A DNA stretch of 64,000 bases. It comes from Diplolepis rosae. Taxonomy: Eukaryota; Arthropoda; Insecta; Hymenoptera; Diplolepididae. Positions 22,901 to 37,900 of the stretch are shown here, in pieces; positions within the stretch are counted from its first letter, which is position 1; every line of letters starts with the position of its first letter. The position numbers and the translations under genes are program-made. The stretch covers positions 1,770,501-1,834,500 of the forward strand of contig JAPYXD010000678.1 in NCBI GenBank assembly GCA_030998225.1, given 5' to 3'. Under the pieces are notes generated by a model that was given only the letters and a program-made list of their open reading frames with translations, was not told where the DNA came from and did not search any database.

Positions 22901-25900
22901 ATTGTTAAAAAATTGAATTTTGGATTTTCAATAGTATTTTTTTTAATTAAAAAGAAAAATATACGTCTTATGAAAAAATGTCACAATTCAAACTTGTAGA
23001 TCTTTACGTATTAAACAATTTTTTAACTTAACTTTTTTTCGTATTTCGTATAATTTAAGTGGGAGATGGAATTTAGATGTTGACTTTTTTCAAGTTTTAA
23101 CATACTGTAAATTTCCTAATTTTAGTTTAATCGACAAATGTTATATTTTATTATATAAATTAAATTTTTTAACTATAATATGAGAAATGCGAAAGAAAAG
23201 TAAGAATGCAAATTTGTTCGTTTCAATAAGGTCTACAAATGTTGTCTCACATAGTTTCTGATAAAACATATATTTTTCGTTTCAATTCCAAAAAATACGA
23301 TTAAAATTCAAAAATTCAATTTTTTAGACAAAATATGTGAGATAAAAAAAACGTTTAGATGGAAAATTATTTGCCTAAAAGTAATCTACAAATTCTCATC
23401 AAGACACTTCTCGACAGGATGTATATTTTATGTTTTGATTATAAGAAACACTATTGAAATAACTTTTTTTTATATAATGATTTGGACATAACACAAGTTT
23501 TATAGATGTTATATATAAATTTTTCCCAATTTTTAAAATGTCGATGTCCAGATATTCCCTGTACCAACTTTGTTAATCACTTTAAAATAAAGTAAAAATA
23601 TCTTTCTCATTCTGCAAATGGTTCGATATGTAAAATGGCTAAAGCAATCAGAAAAGTCAATTTCGAAAATTGCATGGGTTATTCCCTTATGAAATCTCGT
23701 CCTTCATTTGATGTTTATTTTAAGAAGTAGGATAAAATTTCGAAAAATTAGATTCTTATTGTATTTACTATTTAGATGTATGATAAATCTGTTTGCTCTA
23801 TATTTTAGAAATAATTTTTAAATCATTTGGCTGCTTAAGTTTTGATTAAATATATTTTTGACATCTTTTAATAAATTATTTCTACAATGAGAGACGTTTT
23901 GTTTCAGTAAACGGTATAACTATATTAAAATTTAGTATTTTACGTTTGAAAGTGCGAAAATCAGGGTGAAATGTTCAATTATTCGTATCATAATATCTGA
24001 ATCTGATATCGCCATATTGGTCTTTGACAAAATAAATTTAAAAATTAATGTGAGGAATGTCAAATATTATGATTCGTTTCTCAAAAGCTTTACCTTGTGA
24101 AAAATTGTTTATTCCTTTAATTAAATTATGGAAAGAGTCATTTCAATAAAAAAACACAGTGAATACCATAAACGCAAAGAATAAAAATTCTATATGTTTT
24201 ATTTAATAATGTTAATTCTAATAAATAATAGGAAATTTATGGAAAATCGAGGTGCAATAATAATTATTCCTCGCGGACTGGAAATTTTTTAAATTATGTT
24301 AAATTTTAGTATGGGTTATAGCAAAGTTTGATACAATCTATAGTAAACTGTCATATATTTCTCCTAAACTTCAGTATTTCGAAGCGAAAAAATCTTTCTA
24401 TGACACATTTTTCCCTAAATTGAAAATTAGTTAAAAAATAATTAACTAAAAGGAGAATAATTTTTCATCAATTTCAACTCTAAAAATACCATTTTATACA
24501 AAAAACTAAAAAAATCATAGATTTCCGCAATTTCAAACATAAAATAATAAACTTTAGTATAGTTTTGACATTTATTGAATCATAAAGTCTTTCATTGCAA
24601 ACGTGCAAAACCTCCCGAACATCGAAATCATCAAAATACGTTTTTCATCTTATGCTTACTGCTAGATCTTTATTTATGTCCTTGTATCAAAACCTCCTAA
24701 ATGTCAAATTTTAGAATATACCCTATTGTAATTACGACTGAAAATGATTAAAATAGATTAGAATTCTATTAAATTTTACCAATTGAAATCGCTGTTTTGT
24801 GTTACAATCAATTTTTATCATATTTTAGCAGTGTTTGCCTATTGAAAAACTTGATTTTAAAAACCATGTCCAAAACAAGATGAAAAAGGTCGTCAAAAGG
24901 GAGATTAAAAATTTCGTAAAAAATTACGTGAAAAAGGATGTCAAAAACATTGTCAAGAATAGGGACACTTTTTGATGTGGTTTTTGACATCATTTTTGAC
25001 GTCCTTTTTCACGTCATTTTTTACGTCATTTTTAATCTCCTTTTTGACGACCTTTTTCATCTTGTTTTTGGCATGGTTTTTGGATTCAAGTTTTTTTAAT
25101 AGGGAAGAGCACAAAAGACATTTACATTGTTTTAATTATGATTTTGTGGTACATTTGTGAGTTGACCATTAGTTGAAGTGAGACACAACTACTTTCGTCT
25201 CGCTCTAACAAATAGTTCATGGAAATTGATGAACTACTGCATTGCCTTCAGTGACAGATATTATGTTTTTCTAGTTTTTATTGCTGAAAAATAAAATAAT
25301 TGTATTAATTTCGATAGGATTGTGAGTTTTTTGCGCTTGCACCCATTAAATTCAGTTGGTGAGAAAATGTTCTATAACTTGTAATTTTGATTTTTCTAGT
25401 GCCGATGGCAATTTCGAAGTGACACTGGCAACTAAAGCAACTTTGATTCACACGGGTAGAGTCGAGTGGAAACCACCGGCCATTTACAAGTCTTCCTGTG
25501 AAATTGATGTCGAGTACTTTCCCTTCGACGAACAAACATGCGTTATGAAATTCGGTTCATGGACGTACGATGGCTTCCAGGTAAGCTCAAAACACCATTT
25601 CATAAAACAGAATACAATTTCTAACAATTTTAACTAAAAAATTACAAGAATTTCGAAGAGGAATCCTATGAAAATTAGTATATTGGGTAACTACACTGTA
25701 AAAAGTATCGGTAAATTTTTCTACTATGTACTAGGAAATTTTTCCTAAATCCTTAGGAAGCATAGATTTTCCTACAGAAAGCGGAATTATTTCATAGATT
25801 TGAGGAAAATTGACCGAATTTTCGGATTTATTTCTGAACTATTAGAAAAAATATATCAAAAAGTTGAGAACATTTCACAAATCTTCTAAGCTTTAGGAAA

Positions 25901-28900
25901 TTTTTCCCATGAAAAGCGGAAATTATTCCACAAAAACGGAAATTTGTTCACTTTTTTTGGATCTTTTTCCGCTTAAATTATGAAATAAATATATACTATA
26001 CTATACTAAAGGGTTTCCCAATAAGGGTGATATGTTTTGAAATTGAAAAAAAACACTGAATATTCATTCGGAATTGATCGAAATCTTTTTTATTATATTG
26101 GATATTCTATGCCATTTATGATTTAAAGAATATATCGGCCAAATGTCCCCCGAGACTTGAGCCAAAAATGCGCCTCATCAGAAAAGATGATTTTTTGATG
26201 AAAATTGGGATGATTTTCAATTGATTCCAGAGCCCAATCCGCGAACTCCCGACGCAAACGATGGTCATTAGGCTTCAGTTCTTGGGCCAGAATCATCTTA
26301 TAGGGATGCAGGCCAAGATCCAATCGCAAAATACGCCAGGTAGTCATCCTGGACAGGCCCAATTCTTGAGATCGGCGTGGCACGGACAATTCACGGTTTT
26401 CCTCGATACTGGCCTGTACGGCGGCTATATTCTGTGTAGAACGTGCGGTACGCATACGATTTTTAGGCTTAGTATCCAATAGAGTAAATTCACTCTCCAA
26501 CTTATCGATTATTCGACGAATTGAGAGCGCGGATGGAGCAGAATGACGACCATATTTTGCACGATATGCTCTTTCAACACCGACAAAACTTCTCGAATTT
26601 TGATAAAATAATTGGACAATTTCCAAACGTTGTGGAAGCGTGAAACTACTCATGATTAAATGGCAAACCTTACTGATCACAACTGACAGCAGACGTCAAA
26701 AATTTCAGTTCAAATGAGCCCGATAGGGACATTCAAAATCATATCACCCCTATTGGGAAACCCTTTATTTCCAGTTCTATGTCGGAAATATTTCCGACTA
26801 TATCTTTGAAAAAATTTACGACCCATTTGTATTTTAAGTTGTCCAACTATTTTCGAAAAATTTCCGAATATTTTTTTACAGTGTAGGGAAAAAAAGTTTA
26901 TTTTGTGAATGTGAAGTTTGAAGCCCGAGGAAAGCGAGGGTAAAAACCACACGAGTAGAATTAATGTTTTTCTCGTGTCGCACACGATCTTTTTCTACTG
27001 GAAGGTCGAAGAATTGATTTTTTTCCCCGCACGGGGCAAAAAAAATGCACTTTATGACCCGCTAGTAAAAAATAGATATTAAAATTGCAGATTTAATATC
27101 TTGGTTCTTTCTTGACTATTTATTTTTTTTTTTTTAAATTGAATAGACGGAAAGACTTTTTACTAACAGTAGTTTACATTGTAATATTTATAATTCATTC
27201 AGATTTAGAGAGTAGTATGGCTAGTAAGAAAAAAGTAATATTATTGATATGAAATTGAAGATTAATAAAAAGTAAAACTATATGACACCAGCATTAAATA
27301 GTCCTTAAATAATTGGATTGATATACTTTTGAGGAAAGTTGGGACACATAGATAAGTTGGAGTTTATTTAGTATTATTGTAATAATTTATTATACACATT
27401 TTGAAACTTTACTCTACATTTCTAAAGTTTACATAACTGTGATACATTCTTTAAGATTTGCTATGTCACAAATTATTACAATAATAGTAAACTATCTCCA
27501 TCTTATCCATATCTGTCTAGCGCCAGACCAGTAATGAAACGCCCTACCTGATCGGGCCCAGATCTGGGCCTGTAAAATGGGGCCCGATCTGGCATAGATA
27601 TGGCCCCTTCTAATTTTGTATTTCTATAAATAGTAAAATTTAAGAGGTTTTCGTTTAATAACAATAAATAGTTGGTTCGAAAAAGTTTATTTCATAAATT
27701 TAGATTAGTGATGCAACAGTATAATTAAAAGTATACAAACAGTATAATCTTCAAACCCATCTTCATTGTCTGTAGAACTATTCGATCCTTCTGAATCTAA
27801 AAATAAATTGCATTATTAATAATTTCAAATTAATTAGTTGAGTTTGAAATTTTTGTCACTGCCTACATTATCGGAGGATCACTAGTCGCGTATCAGATAG
27901 GATACGTTGTCGACAGGTGTCCTCGTAGACAATTTCAAACTCTTATATCGCAAATAATGCAAATAAATTCAATATTTAAAGAATTTGAAAATCTTTCTGT
28001 GGAAAAAATGACGCTTTCGACTGCGCTGGGATTCGAGCCCTGGTCTAATAATTTTCTTTCTGAAAAATTCACTTTGGAAAATTGAATATACAATATAAAA
28101 AATAATGAAGCACAACAACGTTCTACACTTAAAATTATAATTTTCTTTTTTTTTCAAATTACCGTTTATAAAAAAATATTTCAAGTAATAATCTAGTTCA
28201 TTACCTGAATCTGAGTTGCTGGGAGACTTGTCAAAAGCAATAGGATTTTCATTTTCCTCTAAAACTTCTTGAAAATCCTCGGGTTCCATTTCTACTGGAA
28301 TTTCCTCTTTATTAGCCGCTTGCAAGATAGGAACTTCTCTTCCTTCATCTTCGTTATCAGCATCTACAACTATTTGCGATATTATTAACACAACAATTAT
28401 CAATTTATGCTACTTCATGTTTATTGTAATGCAATGCTTCTCATTATTATTTACCAAATTTAAGTTTTAGAACAAAATGAAAATATTTTTAATAAATTAC
28501 GTACATTAAAAATTTCTTTCTTTCTTTTATTTCTTTCAAATATCTCAAAAAGGAAAAAAAATTGTAGACTATGTTTAAGTAAACGATTTTGCATTTCAAC
28601 GCTTATTTCATATCTCATATATTTTAGTTAAAAAATGAAATTCTTGATTTTCAATATTTAAAATCAAAACATAAAATATACATCTTATCAAAAAATATCC
28701 TACTGAGAATCTGTCGACCCCATTTTGGCAAATAATTTTCCACATCAACGTTTTTTTCGTATATCACACATTTTGTTTAAAAAATGGAATTTATGAATTT
28801 TAATCGTATTTTTTAAAATTGAAACGATAAAAATAATGCGTTTTATCAGAAACTGGCATACAAAATTCGTACACTTTATTCATACAAACAGTTTTTATTT

Positions 28901-31900
28901 CACATATTATGCTTAAAAAATTGAATTTTCAATTTTCAATGGAATTTTACTGGAAAGTGGAATTTTGATATTTACTTTTTTTAAGTTTCAACTTACTCTA
29001 CCTTTCCTAATTTTGATTAAATTGAAAAATTTTATGAGGATAATTAGTAGAAATTTATGAGCACTATCAGAAACCAGTATTGGAATTTTTGATTTTTTCA
29101 AAAACACAAAAAATGCTCCTATTTTGACAATTTTTGTCGAATGTGGCTGGTTAACGAACTTCTCCTTAATTTTTGGTCTCCGATAATGTATGCCAAAACT
29201 CAATTTAATCCGATAAATCTATCAAGAGTTATCGAGTATATGACCTACAGACAGGCAGTCACTTTCGTAAAAACTGTTTTTACTGACTAACTGGGTCTCA
29301 AAACGTAAAGATTTGATTATGTCAAATAATGATATGGAGAAATAAAAATTTGGACTAATCGATTATACTTAGCGACTTTGATTTAATTAGCAAACAAGTG
29401 AACAAACTGTCCTAACTGAAAATCTCCGTTCCATTTTGACTCAATTGAAAATGTCAATTTCATTTTGACTTAACTGAAATGACTCGTGATATTTTGTTGT
29501 AACTGTTTTTTTGTGGTTTTTTGAAATTTGTGATAAAAATGATAATGAGGCAAAGATCTATCCTACATGAGAGTGTAAAGAAGCAGATTTCGATTTTTCA
29601 TTCAGAAAAGGGCATGTTCTCTTTTATTGCAAATGCAAATTATCATATTTGTTCCATTCTACTTTTTTTCAACTCGATCGACGTTGAATGTTTTTTGTCT
29701 TCTTTGCGAAAAAGTAAGACAATCAGTGGATTTTGACAGACATTTTTTTAAAGCTACGAAATGGAGGTAGTCAAAGAAAGTGATTTTAATCTAAATATTT
29801 CCAAAGGCACGTATAAATTCGTACTGTCAACAAAAACTTATATGAAATATCCTTCCAATTCCTTTTTAAACAAAGTTTAAAATCTATACTGAAATTTACA
29901 TCAATTATAAATTTAAAAAATGTTTCATTGTAATGTTGCATCACAAAGTAACTTTTTGGTATTTGTTTTTGATTTTTTTTCTGCACTCAAGTACACATCA
30001 ATATTCTAATTTGACATGATAATCTATTTATCTTTAGTAATGATTACAACAAGAAAAAATCTAAAATAATTGTGGGTAAGTAACGAAAAAAAATTCAATT
30101 TTCACGAATTTTTGTTTTAAATGTAAATGGCGGATTGGCAATGAATTTTTAATATCTGATTTTTAAATCTTCACTTCTGTGCATTAAAGTAATTTTTGTT
30201 TTTTCACAATCTGTGATGTATCGCTTTTTTATAATTATATTAAAATATGGAAAATTTATAAGAGTAATATTTTTAAAATGACTCGCAAACTTAATACAGA
30301 TTGTTATAAAAACTGTCGAATAAGAGTTACAAAAAAATGTCACAACCGATTTTAGTTAAGTCAAAATAGAACTGACATTTTCAATTGAGTCAAAATAGAA
30401 CGGAGATTTTCAGTTAGAACAGTTTGTTCACTTGTTTGCGAGTTAAGTCAAAGTCGTTCGGGACCATCGTAATAGTTATTCGACAGTATAAACACCAAGT
30501 GATATTATATATCGAAAATATAAAAGTTAAAGGAATTGGTAATTAGTTTACACGAATGTCGAAAAATAAATTTTAGGAAATATAGAATCTGAGGAATATT
30601 CTTGCGCTCCATCTTTAGTCTTAAAATTCATAATAAAGAATTCAAGTAACAGCCCTGGAAATTCCTGTGGATTGTAGTGTACTTGTCACGTGCGAAGGTT
30701 TTTCCCAAATAAGGAAGATATTCCAATTTTGCATTCCTTTCATCATCAATGTTGGATAGGCATTTCTCGTAAACGCGGTTACGTGCCTAGCCTTCTACCC
30801 AGATCCACATTAACACCATTTTTCTTTCCGATTTTTATTATTATTTTCTAGCCTGTTCCTATATTGTCCTGTAGTACACGCGATAGTACTTTGACGTGAT
30901 CTCATTCTGTTTTCATAGCCTTTTGTCTCGTTGTAAAATGAAGAAATCGCAAAGATTCCCTCGGGCTTGTTAGATCCCGGAGAGAGTCACTTGAGACTCA
31001 TTTGCCAATCTTCTACCCAGGACTTTAAGCTCTAGGAGCTTAGAATGTCAATTATTTACATGCTCTTGGCATTACTTTTATCGCAAGAGAGTAAACAAGT
31101 TATAGGTATTTGCTAATTTTATTGAGCCAATTTTAGTTAATAGTTTTGGTTCTAATAATTTTATGTTTGGAGATGCCTTAAGGGCATGTGATACTTGAGA
31201 AAAGTAGTAAGTTTATGTAGTTTATGTAAAATTTTGGCAATAATAGAGAAGATGAAAATGGACGTAGACTATTTTTAGTTTTGATAAAGAAAAAAATTTT
31301 CTGACAGATTTTGCTAACATTGAACTTTTCCTCATTTTCAAAACTAAAATTTATCTATCTACGTCCGCTTTTATCTTCTCTGCCATTTCCCAAATTTTGA
31401 AAACAAAATTTTATTTATTTATGATAAAAGTATATAGAAACGCTCCAAATGCCCCTTAAGGGCATGTGATGCTTGAGAAAAAGTAGCAAGTTAGTGTGAA
31501 CAATTTGGTCCAGTTTCTACATATTTGTGCCCAAAATACATAAAATTAGGTTTTCAAAATTTGGAAAATGGTAGAGAAGATAAAAACGGACGTAGATAGA
31601 CTACTTTTTGTTTTGACAATGAAAATGTACTTCAAGTGCATGTGATTCTTAGGGAATTAGCAAATTTTATTGATTTTAGATTTCTTAATATTTTTGACCA
31701 AAATATATAAAATTTTCATTTCAAAATTTGGGAAATGGTAGAGAAGATAAAAACGGACGTAGATACCTTACTTTTGGTTTCGAAATTGAAATACAGTAAA
31801 ACCTCATTTATCGGGACGCCCTGGAAATGTAAACACCTCGTTTATCGGGATTTGGAGGGGTCCCCCACTACCACCTACAGCCTGATGGTGGGTTGCCATG

Positions 31901-34900
31901 ACTATTGTTGTTACCCCACTTTATATGACTATGTACAAGGAGTGATGGTTGGAGGCGGAACAAAATATCCCGATAAATGAGTGTCCCGATAAACGAGGTT
32001 TTACTGTAAGTTCAATTTTATCCAAATTTTTTTTCATTGTCAAAACCAAAAGTAGTCTATCTACGTCCGTTTTTATCTTCCCTACCATTTCATAAATTTT
32101 GAACAGAAAATTTTATGTACAGCCGGGACTCGTTTATCGGGACGTGGTAGGGGCTCCCACCTATTGGGGCTCGTTTGAGGGGAAGCGTTTGATTGGTCCG
32201 TCGAGTCAATCGCGGTCACCGCTGTGTCATTGTAATTGGTTGACGCGTCGCGTAGCTTTTCATTACACGGAGAAAAATGGAGATCAGGAGAATACGAACG
32301 ATTACTGAGAATTAAGAATGATTACTATAAAAGAGAAGAGAGTATTTGACAGCACAAGACTGATTCCCAAACAGTGTAACACTCTCTTCTGTCATCTAAT
32401 AATTTTTCCTATTTTCCAGTAATCACCCATATTTCTCTGATCTCCATTTTTCTCCGTGTAGTGGGTGTAAGGGGAACAATCTAACGTATCGACAGACCAG
32501 TCTCTAATGTTCCAATAAACGAGTCTCCCTATAAATGAGTCCCGAATGTACTTTAGACACAAACACGTAGAAAATTAAAATCAATAAAATTTTCTAATCT
32601 CTTGAGTATCACATGCCCTTAAGGAGGATCTTGTCGTTCCTAGGAAGCCTTTGGAAAACTTAATTAGTTACCACTTCAAAAAATCTTAATGCTGTTATTC
32701 AATACATACTGTAAGAGAAAAATGTTCGCTTTGTTAAGAAAAAATAAAAAAATATAATAAATGTAGTTTTTAGTAACAATTACTATAAATCGAAGTTCAA
32801 TGCAGTTTTTTCAAAGTTTACTCTTTAAAAATGATTGAATTTTAGGGAGTGATTGCTCATTTTCTAGTATAAACAATTTTAAAACTCTCCACCGTCTTAG
32901 AATTTTTAACTAATCTCTTATTTTCTAACTGAAAATCAGAAATATTGAAAAATTAAATACATTTTATAAAAAAATAGCTGTAGTTAGAAAATGAGAGATT
33001 AATTTTAAAATTTAAGACGGTGGAGTCTTTTTAAATTGTTTAGAGAAGAAAATGAGCCATCATTCTGTAGAATCTGATTATTTTTAATGAATAAACTTGG
33101 AACAAACTGCATTGGACTCAAAATACAAAAAACGACCAGATTTGGCCCAAAAAAATTTTCTAGAATCAATTTTGGAAGTGTGTGCTAGTGATTAATCGTT
33201 GATCCTAGAAAATTTTTTTGGTCTAAATTTGGTCGTTTTTCATATTTTGAGATTTCAAACGGTTTCGAATTCTTGAAATTTTGAATTGCACTTTTGTTTG
33301 GACGTTGAGATGAATTTTAGTTTATAGTGACATGGGTTCGAATTTAGTTTTGAAGACATTTTTTATTTTTTCTCAGTAATTATCCTCCTTAAATTAAATT
33401 TTAGATGGAAAAGGGAATCGAAGTTGTTTGAAATGTCAAGGATAAGAGTTAATAAAACTAGAAATAGTGCACATTTTTGGCACGGATTAAACTCAAAGGC
33501 AACTTTCCTTTACGGTGCAATACAAAAGTGCTTCGTTTAGCTCTTGGCAGAGGAAAAGCACTAGTATCGAGAAACATAAGTGGTTCCGCTTTTTCCACTA
33601 TTCAGCATTCAAGTCACTAAAAAAGAGAATATTTTTAAAATCAAAAGCCTTTTTTCGATTGCTTCTTTTGTCAGAGAAGCAAAAGCAAGATACGTGAATG
33701 AAATCAATAGCCCTCAAGCAATTCGATTGTTCCTTTTCGTTTCAATGCCTAAAAACTTTCCAGCAGCGCTTCTGTATTCATATTTATATTATAATTATTA
33801 CTATCCTAGCTCTCTATAAAACATTTTCTATTAAAATTACAATCTAAATTTCAATGTTGTTTATTAAATTCTCATTATAAATGAGAAGGGATTAGTTTTA
33901 TTTATATTATTATTATTTAATTTATTTTATATTATATTAGAATTTTAAATTTAATTCTTATTGAGACCATTGACTAATCGGATCACGTGACTGAATTATA
34001 CATTAATAACACAGGTCCATAAAAAAATATTTTTTTCTGCACGAAGTATGACACTATGATATTCCCATGTATTTTCTAATCACTGAAGCCGAATTCGTAA
34101 CTCGTTTGACCCCAGCACGTCAGGATTTCGTCCTAACCTCAAAAAACACTTCGAAAAATTACTAAATTCAATATACCTACAGGGTGGGCCATCTAAAATT
34201 ATCTAACATAACGGCCAGCCGTGGCAGTCATTTAAATGAGGTTGTGTTTCATTTTTAAAACGAAAGGTTCAATCTTTCTGGTAAAATCATACTTTTGAAA
34301 AAATATACATAAGTTTTTTTTTATAGCCGATTCAAATTCCAAATGTTAGATGGCCCACCCTGTATAACCCCATAACCAAATAAGCCCTAAAACATGTAAT
34401 TTCTTAACCCCATAACCCCTCAACACTATAACCCCATAATCTCTCAATCCCGTAACTCCATAACCCTGTACATCGAAAAGGTCATGTACTGCAAAACCGA
34501 AAATCTCGTGTATGATTCTTTTGGGACTTGCAGTGATGGGTGATTTTCATAAAATAAACTTAAACACCCATCAACCTATTACCCCTCTACCCCATTACCC
34601 CATAATCCTGTATAATGTCGTGTATGTTTCTTTTGTGACTTACAGTGATGAGTGAACTTTATATTCTGTTACATCTTTTGGCAGTCCCAGCTCTCTGATC
34701 ATACAATCTTATTCCACCGTGAAAATTTTGTTAGTCATGAGGATATGGATATGAGGTGTATGTTATGAGGTTAGGGGATTACAGGTTGATGGGTGTTTGA
34801 GTTTATTCTAAGAAGTTCACTTATCACCAGCCCTATCCAACCCCTCTATTTTTGCATGGAACGCGTCTGTAAATATGTGACCCTCACATGGCAGTTCCTT

Positions 34901-37900
34901 AAAATCTCGACTGAGGGCGCTATTGCGCTTCAGCCTGACTTTAACATTGTTTCTTATGGGATAAAGTTACAAATATTCAAAACATTAATAAAAAGACGAT
35001 AATCAAGTGATAGTTTGTATATTAAATAAAACTTTGAAATTTATTGTAACTGTTTAGAGATTTGAAATGGGCCGTTACAAAGGCTCTAGGTGTATAGTAC
35101 CTAAATGTAATTCGGAGTACGATTCCAACACAGAGAAGTGTCACCGGTTTTCTGTCCCATTTGAAGAGGAAGTTTTATTAAAATGGGTAAAAGCGATTCC
35201 AAGGAAAGATTTCGTTATAAAAGGTGGTATGGTAGTGTGTGAGAAGCATTTCCTGCACAATTTTTTACGGATTCGGTTCCAGCGGGAAAAAATCCATATG
35301 AAAATCATAGTGACATTCTTCGCGCAGAATAGTAGACATGTTCTTTTTTTTCGATGTTTGTCCTTCCGTCCTTCTTTTTCAAGATTTTCATTGTATTTCG
35401 CGTTTTTTAATGCGCGGACCTAAATTTTGTTCAGAATTTCTGGCGAACCTATTTCTTCTCTCATAAATAGTCAGTGGAGCGATGAACGTAATCGAACGTC
35501 ACTTGAAACAGTTAAAAAATTAGAACTGTTCAGTTCAACTTTAAAAACCTGCCATGTCTCGAATTTTACCAATATTTAAAAAAAAAAGAAAATAGCAATT
35601 TGTTAAAAAAAATCGGCAGTTCTGAGAAGTATACATAATAATAATACAATACAACAATGTACAATAATGTACAATGTAATATTACTATATTGTTTAAATA
35701 AAAATGTTGATCTCGAAATAGTTATTTGTATTATAATAAGTTGTAGCTAACGATGGACAATACTTTGAATAATTCATTTGTAACCATTTTTTCAGAATAA
35801 AGTTGCATTTTCTTTAAAAAAAACAGCGGCAACTTAGTTGCGCACCTAATACATTCGCCTAAAATTTGCAACTTTCATTCCCCGAAACGGGCTTGAAATA
35901 CAACGATTTTAGTGGAAGTATTGGAAAAAAAATATATAAAAAGCTTCAATGTCGAAATTTGTTCAAACAACTGACAGTTGCGTTTAAATTTGTATGGATA
36001 ATAACATTTCTTTTTAACTTTTCAAGCCGAAGTTATGACTTTTAAGACTAGTCCCTCCTCTTTTCCTCGCAACTTTTATAAGTTTTCTACAATCGCCGAA
36101 AATTCGCAATTTTCATTCCCCGAAACGGGCTTGAAATACAACAATTTAAGTGGAGGTATTGGAAAAAAAAAATTTTGTGGGCCTGTGTAATTGGCACGTT
36201 TTTTAACTTTTTTTTTAGAAAATGTTTGGAAAAAAATGATAAAACTTATCGATAATTAGACTTAACTACAGAAATTTTTGCAAACATTTCGCTCAAACGA
36301 ACACTGTTAAAAATCTTATTGATTTTAATAGACTTCAATATAGAAGTGATAAATTAAAATTAATAGACTTGTATATTATGAAAAATTAATATACATTCAT
36401 ACTAAATTTAATAACTTTTCAATCAAAATATATTAAAATTAACAACCGTTATTAAAATACATACATATGTGTTTTAAAATTCAAATAAAAGTTTGTATTT
36501 TTTTATATACGAAAGTATTTTGAATTTAAAAACCGTTACTGAAAAAAACTTCCATTACATGTAATGGATGTTAAATACAGGAATTTTTAACAATGAAGTT
36601 GACAGACGTTCTTAATCGTCTTATGCTGTATTTCCAAATTTTCAGGAAGATATTTCGTAAAATAAAAGTTACCTTCTATGTACTTTTACAGATGTTTGTT
36701 CACGTGGTCTGGTTGATCCATGGCCTTAATTTTTAACTAATAACAGTGTGTAGAGTCGATAAGAGGATTTGCTTTTATATTAAAAGCGTGGATGTCAGAG
36801 TCTCCTGTCGATAGCACTTTGTACTGAAGGAATTTTATATTTCAGGTTGACCTAAGGCACAACGACGAGATCCGAGGAAGTAATATTGTGGATATTGGTG
36901 TTGACTTATCTGAATTTTATCCTTCTGTGGAATGGGATATCTTAGAAGTTCCAGCTGTAAGGTAATATGACTTTAATTATTATTAATTTATTTTATAAGC
37001 GATTTACAATATTCTTCTAAGAAGCGATCGTTTCCTACTAGCGGGTCATAAAGTGTATTTTATTGACCCCTACGGGGCAAAAAGTCCATTTTCGACCCCC
37101 CAGTTGGAAAAAAATTGTCTGACATATAGGAAATAGTATATTGTGCAACTAGAGAAAAAAAATTTATTTTGCGAGTGTGAAGTTTGATTCCCGCTCTCTA
37201 AATCTGAATCAGTCAAAATCTACTGATTATCAGTGAAATTTGACTGATTCAAATAGCTAAAAAGAGGTTACTGTATATCGGTCAAATTTCACTGATTACT
37301 TCAGTGGAAATCAACTGATTTAGCAGTGAAAAATATTTTTGCACTGATGAATCAGTGAAATGACAAATTACTGATTCAATCAGTGAAAATTCGACTGATT
37401 CAGATTTAGAGAGCGAGCAAAGCGAGCGTAACAACCACACGAGTAAAATTAATGTTTTTCCCGTGTCGCGCACGGTGTTTTTTCTACTACGGAGCCAAAA
37501 AATGGATTTATTGCCCCGCACGGGTCAATAAAATCAACTTTATGATTCTAAATTCCCGAATTTTTCAAAAATTGAGGATATGAGAAAAATTTCTTAGAAA
37601 TTACGGACTTACTGGTTTAGAAATATTATAGAACTTTTTATAGAAGAATTAAGAATAGTTTAGTTAAAATTTCCGAATTGTGCAGTAATATTGTTAACGA
37701 GAATCTATTGAAAATTTCCAGAAACCAGTGCAGCACAAATTATAGTAGTAGTCTCCGAAACCTTACGGGATTATGTACAGTGAGAATCCCACTCTTAACA
37801 ACAGTAGAAATTCCAGTGTAGTTCGGGAAAATTTCATGAATTCAGTTCAGTAATGATTATAGTGATCGTTATAGATTTTATGGGTCTATGCAGTGAGAAT

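Larger units (their letters stand above)
25694..26883. mobile_element. TA-flanked MITE, CACTGTAAAAA ends, containing a mariner copy
   Basis: CACTGTAAAAAGTATCGG and TTTTTTACAGTG ends flanked by TA; AAGCGGAATTATTTC-like words inside. The second mariner-type copy (26009-26765) splits it. Confidence 0.7.
31178..32622. repeat. cluster of family C foldbacks with nested MITEs
   Basis: TTAAGGGCATGTGATAC starts at 31178 and again at 31456; the outer right end ATCACATGCCCTTAA is at 32622. A third degenerate start (CAAGTGCATGTGATTC) is near 31635. Two CAGTAAAACCTC-type MITEs are inside. Confidence 0.8.

Noticed and set aside
24808..25160. Open frames with FLTSF repeats
   Set aside because: They are translations of the 15-bp periodic hairpin.
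34363..34475. A CRISPR-like or true telomere array
   Set aside because: Unit length and sequence are irregular and the DNA is eukaryotic.
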